Below, piece after piece: positions 1 through 5,482 of a stretch of DNA of 5,482 nt; the stretch's first letter is position 1, and each line of letters opens with the position of its first letter. The DNA comes from CBHWET01 sp966112985 (GTDB lineage: Bacteria > Verrucomicrobiota > Verrucomicrobiia > Limisphaerales > JACDHS01): contig CBHWET010000341.1 in assembly GCA_966112985.1 (NCBI GenBank), forward strand, positions 1 through 5,482, in the 5' to 3' direction. The translations under genes and the position numbers were made by a program. The notes under the pieces were generated by a model. It was not told where the DNA came from and did no database searches. It saw only the letters and a program-made list of their open reading frames with translations.

Positions 1-35
1 TAGCTTCTAAAACGGGTCCTATATTTTTATTACAC

Positions 36-56
36 GCGTTTTCGTTCCTAAAACGC
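36..56. repeat. Inverted repeat at the unit 1/unit 2 junction
   Basis: GCGTTTT at 36-42 is the exact reverse complement of AAAACGC at 50-56, giving a 7-bp stem around a 7-base spacer. On the minus strand it begins GCGTTTTAGGA and ends AACGC, as does the element at 4277-4295. It may be a protein-binding palindrome or an RNA hairpin; the sequence does not decide between them. Confidence 0.6.
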
Positions 57-57
57 T

Positions 58-75
58 TTCAATATTTTTATTGAA
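58..75. repeat. Perfect 7-bp inverted repeat with T4 loop inside unit 2
   Basis: TTCAATA-TTTT-TATTGAA is a perfect stem of seven pairs with a four-base loop, centred at 66.5, half a period from the junction palindrome at 46. Units 1 and 3 keep only the central few pairs of this stem. The overlapping palindrome GAACCGGTTC at 73-82 is also perfect, and its counterpart ACGCGT in unit 1 (34-39) lies exactly 41 bp earlier. Confidence 0.6.
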
Positions 76-120
76 CCGGTTCTGGCTTCAAAAATCCGTT
101 CTGTACTTTTATGGCGTCCG

Positions 121-135
121 TTTTAGCCGCTAAAA
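121..135. repeat. Inverted repeat at the unit 3/unit 4 junction
   Basis: TTTTAG at 121-126 and CTAAAA at 130-135 are exact reverse complements around the spacer CCG. The centre at 128 is 82 bp (two periods) from the junction palindrome centred at 46. This is the most compact stem of the array. Confidence 0.55.
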
Positions 136-148
136 TCTTTGTGACGCC

Positions 149-254
149 GGAGATTGACTGATAGGACGACCGAATTGGGCCTAAAAGCCACGATGGCCTG
201 TGCATTGTGGAATTTATTTATTAATTCTGTCTGCAAGAACAAGGCCTTCGATTG
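149..254. other. Non-coding spacer between regulator stop and repeat array
   Basis: No supported gene lies here. One further CTAAAA box occurs at 181-186, 51 bp after the last in-phase box, so out of register with the 41-bp array. A short AT-rich patch lies around 213-224. I see no convincing GC-rich hairpin followed by a T-run that would terminate the regulator transcript. Confidence 0.5.
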
Positions 255-1370
255 TCAGTACGATTTGAATGCTGTAGAAGACGGTCCCAACGTTTGTCCC
301 TCGATGAATTGTGACATGATCTTATGGTCAATGGCGCGGCTTGTACTACGAACCATATCAATGACTGTCCTCGATAGCCGCGCCGCGAAAAGGCCAGGTT
401 TGTTGTAATAGCGCGCCATCGTCGGGGTCACATCTTCCAAAAAGGTTTCGTGATCACGCGAAATGAGAGCGACATCTTGCGGCACACGAAATCCATGTTG
501 CGACAAGTAACAGAGAACGGTCAGAGCATGGCGCGCGCGCGAAACCAGAAACGCTGTTGGTGGCTGGGACCTCGACATCAAACCATCGAGCCGCGAACAG
601 ATATTTTCCATCGTTCCATCATGCCGAACAACGGATGCTTCGATTTTTCGTCCCGTAATTCCCGCCGCTGCTTTTCTGAATTCAGTCTCCGTCACCAATT
701 CACCCGCGGCACCGGGATTCGGATTTAAGAGAATCAACTTCTCATGTCCGCGTGCCACAAACTGTCCCACGGCATGATGGCAGATCGCGCCATAATTAAT
801 GTCCACGGAAGGCAATTTGATTCCCTCATAACGGGTGCCGGCAACAACACAAGGCAGATGCCGCTCGGCAAACCACGTTTGCAAGAACTCGGTAGACCCC
901 ATAAGAACCCACCCCGCGGGATTGAGCATGGTTACCAGTTTGCTCAGTTCCTGGCCGGACCGCGCTCGAAATGGAATGCGGCTGACATGCGTCTCCAACA
1001 GGTAACCTTCTGTCGCAAGATGCTCGCGGAGTCGATCAATCAGGAAAGCACGGACGATCATGCCTTCCAACGGATCCGGCATGAGTAATACGACCCGATT
1101 GCTTTTGCTGATGGAGCGGCGCGTGGGTCGCAACGTAATTTCACGACGTTTGCCCTGATGGGATTTTATCAACAGCAGTCGAGAAAGTTCCTCCAAAGCC
1201 GCCCGCAATGTTGTTCTGCTGACGTGAAGTTGAGCACACAGTTCATGCTCGCCAGGAAGCCAACGAGTCCATCGGCCAGCCTCGATCTCTTCTTTGATGA
1301 CGGCGGCCGTTTGCGCGACGAGCGAAAGCTTTTGAGGCAAACGTTTCATCGCGACCGGCTCGCCTTTCAT
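255..1370 (-). CDS. GntR-family transcriptional regulator with LacI-type sensor domain
   Basis: This 371-residue protein is probably a ligand-responsive cytoplasmic repressor. Residues about 14-82 form a GntR-type winged helix: the PGEHELCAQLHVSRTTLRAA stretch at 39-58 is the classic GntR helix-turn-helix, followed by the wing. Residues about 92-365 resemble the periplasmic-binding-protein-like sensor of LacI/GalR proteins (VVLLMPDP at the first strand, then VPQDVALISRD near 297-306, the LacI-type 'vP.DvalisfD' signature). The architecture is like Bacillus AraR, whose family senses sugars. The start at 1370 overlaps the upstream stop by ATGA, and GGAG lies nine bases before it, so I prefer it to the second Met at codon 8. 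As last gene of the operon it probably regulates its own cluster. The ligand is unknown. Confidence 0.93.
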   Translation of the reverse strand: MKGEPVAMKRLPQKLSLVAQTAAVIKEEIEAGRWTRWLPGEHELCAQLHVSRTTLRAALEELSRLLLIKSHQGKRREITLRPTRRSISKSNRVVLLMPDPLEGMIVRAFLIDRLREHLATEGYLLETHVSRIPFRARSGQELSKLVTMLNPAGWVLMGSTEFLQTWFAERHLPCVVAGTRYEGIKLPSVDINYGAICHHAVGQFVARGHEKLILLNPNPGAAGELVTETEFRKAAAGITGRKIEASVVRHDGTMENICSRLDGLMSRSQPPTAFLVSRARHALTVLCYLSQHGFRVPQDVALISRDHETFLEDVTPTMARYYNKPGLFAARLSRTVIDMVRSTSRAIDHKIMSQFIEGQTLGPSSTAFKSY

Positions 1371-2293
1371 TTAACTGTGCTCCACCGCGAATATTTATTT
1401 TGAATCAAGGCGACGATTTTCTGAAAAGTGTCGTCACTCAAACCGGCATAAGGCGGCAGCAATCGCAATGGAAATTGTGGGTCGTGTATTTTGCAAAAAA
1501 CCTTGTCGTAAGCGCCATCCATGTGGGCCTCGCCGCGTCCTAACGCCACAATCTCATTAATCAGATTAGAAAGTTCACGTTGCGCGGAAGATATGGATTT
1601 GTGGTCTCGACGCTGACCCGCTTCGAAATATCGTTTTGCCTGCGCGAAGTGAATAGAGGCAATGGAAATCAACAAACCGCATTCGCCGATCTGGCAACCG
1701 TAACCGTACCCCGTCTCCGTGAAGAAATGTTGCAACTGAGGCGCCTTCGTCATCAGTCCAAAGATACGTTCCATTGAATCGGTGCTGTTTTTCGCAGCGA
1801 CCAGATTGGGATGTTCGTCGGCAAGGATAGCGTATTCCTCCGGGGTAACGAGGCGCTTGGTGCGCATTAAGTTGTAATGCAGAAACGAGCAGTCGGGAAA
1901 GCGCCCGCAGATCTCCTTGAAGAATAGTTTCAATTCACCGTCGCTGAGCGCGCCCCAACTCGGGAGTGAAATTTGAAAATAACGAATGCCCATTCCCCTC
2001 GCCCGTTCGATGCGTTCAATCATTGTCCCCAATGAAAGGCCAATGATGCCAATCATGCCGCGAACGTCTGGAAAATTTATTTCCTCGCGGAACACAGTGA
2101 CGATTCGATCGAACTGTTTATCCGTGACTGCATAGCCTTCTCCGGCCGTTCCAAACAGGTAGATGTCACGCGTCAGATTTGTGAGCAAGTTGCGGATTTC
2201 GCGGCGGAACGTTTCCTCGGCCAGCGAACCATCTTCATTCCAGGGAACGCAGCACGTCGCGAGGATACACGGGGCGTAACGCTTAACGTTCAT
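1367..2293 (-). CDS. DapA/N-acetylneuraminate lyase superfamily aldolase or dehydratase
   Basis: A 308-residue TIM-barrel protein of the usual family length. The carboxylate-binding loop is GTAGEG at 48-53 (GTTGE in classical DapA). The catalytic tyrosine is Tyr140 in HYN, and the Schiff-base lysine is Lys168 in VAAKNS; the Tyr-Lys spacing of 28 residues is as in the family. It therefore probably forms an imine with a 2-keto acid and performs aldol cleavage or dehydration. The segment matching the PYYN motif of lysine-pathway DapA reads LPSWGAL (110-116), so the second triad tyrosine appears absent. With the sugar-catabolic neighbours this argues against lysine biosynthesis and for a sugar-acid aldolase or dehydratase. 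The start is the Met at 2293, 33 bp after the DUF1080 stop, without an obvious Shine-Dalgarno. It overlaps the regulator by four bases. Confidence 0.92.
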   Translation of the reverse strand: MNVKRYAPCILATCCVPWNEDGSLAEETFRREIRNLLTNLTRDIYLFGTAGEGYAVTDKQFDRIVTVFREEINFPDVRGMIGIIGLSLGTMIERIERARGMGIRYFQISLPSWGALSDGELKLFFKEICGRFPDCSFLHYNLMRTKRLVTPEEYAILADEHPNLVAAKNSTDSMERIFGLMTKAPQLQHFFTETGYGYGCQIGECGLLISIASIHFAQAKRYFEAGQRRDHKSISSAQRELSNLINEIVALGRGEAHMDGAYDKVFCKIHDPQFPLRLLPPYAGLSDDTFQKIVALIQNKYSRWSTVK

Positions 2294-2326
2294 GCGGTTG
2301 TGCGCAATTGTTGCGACGTCATCGAT

Positions 2327-3103
2327 TTATTTCGCCGCCTTGGTCGCAACCTGCCGAATCTCGACGTTTCGATAGAAGACCTCGGAGAATTCTGCCTGTA
2401 ACGCAATTCGACCTTTCGTGAGCGGAGTCCATTTGCCATCAACCATTCGCTCCATAGAAAAAACCATGTTGTTTGTTTGGCCGTTAATGACGTGCACCGC
2501 AGAATCACCACGGACTTTTACTTCAACAGTGTTCCACCCGGGTTTTTCACAGACGTGACTCTTGCGAATACCGACAACGCCATTGGTATTCCCAAAGGTA
2601 TTCATTTCGCCACCTTGTTCCTTCGGCAGAAAAACGTGTTTGGTGGCTTTCGGATCGGTGGTCGTTTTGATTTGCGAACGCACAACCCAAATATCGCCTA
2701 CATCTCCTTCCTGAATCTGACATTCGATGCTCGATGGCCAGACCTGTTCGTCATAGCAATGATAGAGCAACCCGGCATCACGCACTTTGTCCACACGCGG
2801 GGCGAATTTTTTCTCGCCGAACTTGTATTCAAAACGAAGGTCGTAATCAGAGAAATCCTTCTCGGTGCAGATGACGGCAATTGGCTGTTTGGATCCCTGT
2901 TCGGCTGAGGCGTACATATGAATCATCCCGTCGGAAACGCTCACGATTTTGGTCGGATCAGAATTTTTCGGCTGGCCTTTGATATGGACAAACCAGCCAG
3001 TGAAATCCTTGCCGTTGAAAATTTTTTGCCATGGTTCATCGGCAGCGTTTGCTACAAAGGCACTGACAAGACAAAGGCCGAGAACTCGAAGGGTGTACTT
3101 CAT
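2327..3103 (-). CDS. Secreted DUF1080 (3-keto-disaccharide hydrolase-like) protein
   Basis: This 258-residue protein has a signal peptide at residues 1-20 (Lys3 and Arg6, a hydrophobic run, then a likely signal peptidase I site after ANA, before ADE). The mature part is one DUF1080 domain (PF06439), a concanavalin-like beta-sandwich. Hallmarks are IFNGKDFTGW at 28-37, DAGLLYH at 109-115, SSIECQIQEGD at 124-134 and GRIALQAE at 231-238, then a closing strand with FYRNVEIR. Some family members hydrolyse 3-keto-glycosides; many are uncharacterised, so the exact activity is inference. It is expected in the periplasm or outside the cell. The family is greatly expanded in Planctomycetes and Verrucomicrobia. 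No Shine-Dalgarno is visible before the start. Confidence 0.94.
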   Translation of the reverse strand: MKYTLRVLGLCLVSAFVANAADEPWQKIFNGKDFTGWFVHIKGQPKNSDPTKIVSVSDGMIHMYASAEQGSKQPIAVICTEKDFSDYDLRFEYKFGEKKFAPRVDKVRDAGLLYHCYDEQVWPSSIECQIQEGDVGDIWVVRSQIKTTTDPKATKHVFLPKEQGGEMNTFGNTNGVVGIRKSHVCEKPGWNTVEVKVRGDSAVHVINGQTNNMVFSMERMVDGKWTPLTKGRIALQAEFSEVFYRNVEIRQVATKAAK

Positions 3104-3128
3104 GGGATCGATACTATTTGAAAGTCTA

Positions 3129-3144
3129 CGTGGTCGTCACCACG
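3129..3144 (-). other. Perfect hairpin just downstream of the dehydrogenase stop
   Basis: CGTGGT and ACCACG form a six-pair stem around a four-base loop, one base after the TAA of the dehydrogenase, in the 42-bp gap before the DUF1080 start. No T-run follows on the transcribed strand, so it is not a standard intrinsic terminator. It could affect mRNA processing or stability between the two genes, or be chance. Confidence 0.4.
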
Positions 3145-3145
3145 G

Positions 3146-4266
3146 TTATTTTCGGACGCCATAAAGTGACGGAATAATGACACTCTTGGTCGCTCGTCCT
3201 GAGGCGGACGTTTCAAGAGCCTCATTGGTTTCATTAAGCGAAAAACGATGAGAAACCATGTCGGCGAATGGAAACTGTTTCTGCGTCGTGCGAAGGAATT
3301 CGATCGCCATCTTCATATGGCGCGGCTCACTGGACCACGATCCAAAAACGCTCAACTGTTTACGTGTGACGACGTGCGGATTCCACGCAACCGTACCGGC
3401 ATCGCAATAATGACCGAGGATAAGATACTTCCCTCCATCGCGACACATCTCCATTCCTTCAACCACGGCAGCCGGCATTCCAACGCACTCGAGGACAACA
3501 TCAGCACCATAGCCGCGGGTGAGCTCACGAACGACGGCGATACGGTCTGCCGGAGTTCGCACCTGGTCAATATCGATGATGTGATCGGCTCCGAAACGTC
3601 TCGCCATTTCAAGACGATGTTTTGGAGCGCCGATGACGATGACCTGACTTGCACCAGCACTTTTAGCCGTCGCTAAAGCAGCAATACCGACTGGACCAGC
3701 GCCCTGCACGACAACAATGTCGCGCAGCCCAATGCCGGTGCGTTCAATCCCGTGAAGTGCGGTGTTCAATGCACAACCGGCGCCGATCACTGATTCCGTC
3801 GGAAGGTCGGGAGGCAGTTTGAAAACCGTTGAGCGCGGCCGGAGATAGTGCAGTTCCGCGTAGCCACCGAGAAAATGAGGTGCGCTGCTGCAGGGTTGGC
3901 TGATTCCGTAAGCGCGGCGATTCACACATCGCGTCGGAATTTTTTTCTCCGCACAGTAATAACAGGTGCCGCACGTTAATCCCGGATTCCAGGTCACACG
4001 GTCGCCGACTTGCAAAGTTTCGCCGGACCAATCTTTATCCACGCCTTCTCCGATTGCCTCGATGCGTCCGACGGTTTCATGTCCGAGAATCACCGGAAGA
4101 GCGATGGGCAGCTCGCCTTTCCACAGATGAACATCCGTGCCACAGATGCCCGCCATTCCGTACGCACGAGAATTGCTCCCGGCTCGAGCGGCGTTGGCAC
4201 GACAAAGTTCCGCAAGCTCAACGGAGCTTTGAATTGCTCGAGAACAGAAGCTCTGGCCGTAATCAT
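3146..4266 (-). CDS. Zinc-dependent medium-chain alcohol/polyol dehydrogenase, frameshifted near the N-terminus
   Basis: When the frame break is repaired this is a 373-residue medium-chain dehydrogenase. Residues 1-37 are read from the Met at 4264-4266 and end LEPGAILVRTE at 4157-4189. The protein continues as MAGICGTDVHLWKG in the -1 frame from 4156, GAATGG standing where family logic expects GAAATGG. Catalytic zinc ligands are Cys42 (GICGTD) and His63-Glu64 (GHETVG). Structural zinc cysteines are 99, 102, 105 and 114. The Rossmann loop is GAGPVG at 189-194. The end of the second Rossmann strand reads VIVIGAP without the acidic residue typical of NAD-specific enzymes, so NADP use is possible. 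It likely oxidises a sugar, polyol or hydroxy acid. Unrepaired, translation from 4266 stops at the TGA at 4090-4092 after 58 codons, while a start at 4156 gives 336 residues lacking the first strands. Either a real mutation or a sequencing error. Confidence 0.9.
4154..4158 (-). other. Frameshift site in the dehydrogenase gene
   Basis: On the minus strand the bases read ACGGAATGGCG. The upstream frame gives Thr-Glu-Trp, and the downstream frame begins at the overlapping ATG. Both sides are strongly family-like, so one base, probably an A of an AAA run, is missing. No slippery heptamer of the X XXY YYZ type is present, which makes programmed frameshifting unlikely. Confidence 0.75.
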
Positions 4267-4276
4267 TCTGGTGAGT

Positions 4277-4295
4277 GCGTTAAGTCCTAAAACGC
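4277..4295. promoter_or_regulatory. Inverted repeat in the FAH/dehydrogenase gap, matching the left array
   Basis: In the 34-bp intergenic region, GCGTT at 4277-4281 and AACGC at 4291-4295 form a five-pair inverted repeat. On the minus strand the element begins GCGTTTTAGGA and ends AACGC; the array junction at 36-56 has the same beginning and end with a spacer two bases longer. It ends ten bases before the dehydrogenase ATG. A binding site for the operon's regulator is a possible reading, but nothing in the sequence proves it. Confidence 0.4.
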
Positions 4296-4300
4296 GTCGC

Positions 4301-5104
4301 TCAACTTTCCAGGACCACCGGGTTGGTCAGTTTGCCGATTTTCTCGATCTCAACTGTCACGACGTCTCCTGCTTTCAACCAGCACGGGGGCTTCTTCCCC
4401 ATCCCGACTCCATGTGGTGTACCGGTCAGGATAACGGTCCCCGGTAGAAGCGTCGTGCTGCCGCTGAGAAATTCGATCAATCTCGGCACATCGAAAATCA
4501 TGTCGTTGGTATTCCAATCCTGGACGGTGTTTCCGTTCAAAATGGTTTTAATCGTCAGACAGTTTGGATTCGGAATTTCATCAGTGGTCACGAGACAAGG
4601 ACCGAGCGGGGCGAACGTGTCGAAAAATTTACCTCGGCACCACTGGCCACCGCCCCACGTCTTTTGCCAATCACGGGCGCTGACATCATTGCCACAGGTG
4701 TAGCCCAGAACATAATTTAGAGCATCCTTGCGGTTTACATTCTTGCATTTCTTTCCAATGACAACCGCCAATTCACATTCGTAGTCTACTTCGTCACTCT
4801 TAAGAGCTGTGGGAATCTCGATTGGGTCATTCGGATTTTGAACAGCATTGAGACCTTTAGCGAAGAGCACTGGGAACTCCGGGATTTTGGCGCCCGTTTC
4901 TTCAGCGTGCTTGCGGTAATTGAGCCCAATACCCAGGATCGTTGTGGGCTGAACTGGCGCAAGCAATTTGGCCACGACGGCGGGTTCGTTCGTGATTTGT
5001 GGCTTGTCGAAGATATCGCCCTGCAGCTTAAAAATTTTGCCGAACGCATCAATGGCGCCGAATTCGATTTGACCGATTTGATTTTGGTAACGGACTATTT
5101 TCAT
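4301..5104 (-). CDS. Fumarylacetoacetate hydrolase (FAH) family protein
   Basis: A 267-residue cytoplasmic enzyme of the FAH superfamily, which hydrolyses, isomerises or decarboxylates beta-diketo or 2-keto acids using a divalent metal. GIGLNYRKHAEE at 58-69 begins the catalytic domain. The metal ligands are expected to be Glu109 and Glu111 (DYECELAVVIG) and Asp140 (GNDVSARDWQ). GKFFDTFAPLGP at 158-169 and TGTPHGVG at 227-234 are further family signatures, and the C-terminus GDVVTVEIEKIGKLTNP is typical. Length matches bacterial members annotated as 2-hydroxyhepta-2,4-diene-dioate isomerase, ureidoglycolate lyase or 2,4-diketo-3-deoxy-L-fuconate hydrolase. Beside a dehydrogenase and a DapA-type enzyme, the sugar-acid activity is the best guess. 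Its ATG overlaps the SGNH stop as ATGA, so translation is likely coupled; no clear Shine-Dalgarno is seen. Confidence 0.94.
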   Translation of the reverse strand: MKIVRYQNQIGQIEFGAIDAFGKIFKLQGDIFDKPQITNEPAVVAKLLAPVQPTTILGIGLNYRKHAEETGAKIPEFPVLFAKGLNAVQNPNDPIEIPTALKSDEVDYECELAVVIGKKCKNVNRKDALNYVLGYTCGNDVSARDWQKTWGGGQWCRGKFFDTFAPLGPCLVTTDEIPNPNCLTIKTILNGNTVQDWNTNDMIFDVPRLIEFLSGSTTLLPGTVILTGTPHGVGMGKKPPCWLKAGDVVTVEIEKIGKLTNPVVLES

Positions 5105-5482
5105 TTTGTTTGAATGGAATTGTTTTTGAAGGCCGAACGACCGACGAACGATTGAGTTGCTCGATCATCGCCGGTGAATGTCATATAAACTCTTTGCGCC
5201 ATGAAGCGCGCGCCTTCATCATTCGGATGCACGCCGTCGGGAAACAGCGCGGCTTTACTTTCCAGCGCAGCATAGAGATCGATGACGGGCAGTTTTGTTT
5301 TGAGAGCGACTTCGTTAATTTTCGGGATGACTTCTTCCGTAAGAATTTTGTCCGTATCGTAAGGCTTGCCGCGATCGCGGAAGAGTGGCACTGGCCGGCA
5401 GAGGTAAATGCGGGGTTTGGTTGAGAGTTTTTGAAACGTACGAACCAATTCCAGGTAATCAGAGAGAAAATCTTCTTTGTGC
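5101..5482 (-). CDS. SGNH/GDSL-family hydrolase, C-terminal part (cut by window edge)
   Basis: The frame is open to the right edge, with 126 codons visible before the TGA. The first readable residues are HKEDFLSDYLEL, then VRTFQKL and KPRIYLCRPVPLF, a typical core strand of SGNH hydrolases. The catalytic block V follows as FPDGVHPNDEGA, with the Asp and His of the catalytic triad in DGVH. The nucleophile Ser block (GDSL) and the GxND block lie beyond the window. The family includes carbohydrate esterases and lipases, so deacetylation of a glycan or sugar is plausible beside a sugar catabolic operon. Whether a signal peptide exists cannot be seen. A TTG at 5446-5448 is not the real start, because family-like sequence continues upstream of it. 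Confidence 0.9.
   Translation of the reverse strand, partial: HKEDFLSDYLELVRTFQKLSTKPRIYLCRPVPLFRDRGKPYDTDKILTEEVIPKINEVALKTKLPVIDLYAALESKAALFPDGVHPNDEGARFMAQRVYMTFTGDDRATQSFVGRSAFKNNSIQTK

Larger units (their letters stand above)
1..148. repeat. Imperfect 41-bp tandem repeat array, palindrome-rich
   Basis: Three consecutive 41-bp units start at 7, 48 and 89, and a fourth degenerate unit starts at 130. Each opens with a CTAAAA-type box (CTAAAACG, CTAAAACG, CAAAAATC, CTAAAATC) and carries a T-rich core near its middle (TATTTTTAT in units 1 and 2, TACTTTTAT in unit 3). By hand, units 1 and 2 match at 29 of 41 positions and units 2 and 3 at 25 of 41. The unit junctions are centres of inverted repeats (centres near 5, 46, 87 and 128). 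The first bases (TAG then CTA around position 5) suggest another unit begins left of the window. No reading frame explains the pattern. It lies downstream of the regulator gene and could be a regulatory site cluster, a structured RNA or a minisatellite; the function is unknown. Confidence 0.75.

Noticed and set aside
48..61. CcpA/LacI-type cre-like operator (minus strand TGAAAGCGTTTTAG)
   Set aside because: It fits a cre-like consensus at most positions, but the other units do not keep it, and the encoded regulator has a GntR, not a LacI, DNA-binding domain. Kept only as part of the array.
1..148. CRISPR array
   Set aside because: The period is 41 bp, but there is no separation into identical repeats and unique spacers; similarity is spread across the whole unit and decays along the array, and there is no cas gene in the window.
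1..148. Integron attC sites
   Set aside because: The boxes do not match the core R' (GTTRRRY) and R'' (RYYYAAC) pattern with bulged arms, no cassette reading frames separate the units, and 41 bp is too short.
154..408. Small plus-strand gene of 84 codons beyond the regulator's 3' end
   Set aside because: More than half overlaps the regulator's coding region antisense, and its sequence shows no domain, signal or codon pattern that would support it.
2477..2908. Plus-strand open frame of 143 codons
   Set aside because: Entirely antisense to the DUF1080 gene, whose domain motifs are clear; no family-like features on this strand.
3129..3144. Rho-independent terminator after the dehydrogenase
   Set aside because: The stem is perfect but short, and no T-run follows on the minus strand; the next gene begins within 42 bp in the same direction.
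3662..3677. Inverted repeat TTTAGC-CGTC-GCTAAA resembling the array junctions
   Set aside because: It lies inside the dehydrogenase coding region over a conserved Ala-rich helix (LATAKSAG) that codon choice explains; one chance six-pair dyad in this window is expected.
4010..4447. Plus-strand open frame of 145 codons across the FAH/dehydrogenase junction
   Set aside because: Its product has no recognisable domain and it lies antisense to two well-conserved genes, so it is a shadow frame.

Overview
The window is about 5.5 kb of mid-GC bacterial DNA. It carries six genes, all read from the minus strand, so transcription runs from the right edge (5482) to the left edge. Protein content suggests a PVC-group bacterium, most likely Verrucomicrobiota or a relative: a secreted DUF1080/3-keto-disaccharide hydrolase-type protein, a GntR regulator with a LacI-type sensor, a non-canonical DapA-superfamily enzyme, and few recognisable Shine-Dalgarno sequences. 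This assignment is inference, because there is no rRNA or other marker gene.

In transcription order the layout is: (1) the C-terminal part of an SGNH/GDSL hydrolase, cut by the right edge (5101-5482); (2) a fumarylacetoacetate-hydrolase (FAH) family enzyme (4301-5104), overlapping gene 1 by ATGA; (3) a zinc-dependent medium-chain dehydrogenase (3146-4266) whose first 37 codons are in a different frame from the rest, pointing to a one-base deletion near 4156; (4) an exported DUF1080 protein (2327-3103); (5) a DapA/N-acetylneuraminate-lyase superfamily protein (1367-2293); (6) a GntR/LacI-chimeric regulator (255-1370), overlapping gene 5 by ATGA. Gaps between genes are at most about 42 bp, so the set looks like one operon with its regulator at the distal end.

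The gene set fits catabolism of a sugar or sugar acid. The DUF1080 protein and the SGNH hydrolase could trim or deacylate a glycan. The dehydrogenase could oxidise a polyol, sugar or deoxy-keto acid. The FAH-family and DapA-family enzymes could cleave the resulting keto acid. The substrate cannot be read from the sequence, and the operon probably continues beyond the right edge.

The left end (1-148) is non-coding and holds an imperfect tandem repeat with an exact 41-bp period. It is rich in inverted repeats, and one junction shares an 11-base core and a flanking half-site with the short FAH/dehydrogenase intergenic region at 4277-4295. This array and the frameshifted dehydrogenase are the two most unusual things in the window. 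I see no CRISPR array, transposase, tRNA or rRNA.
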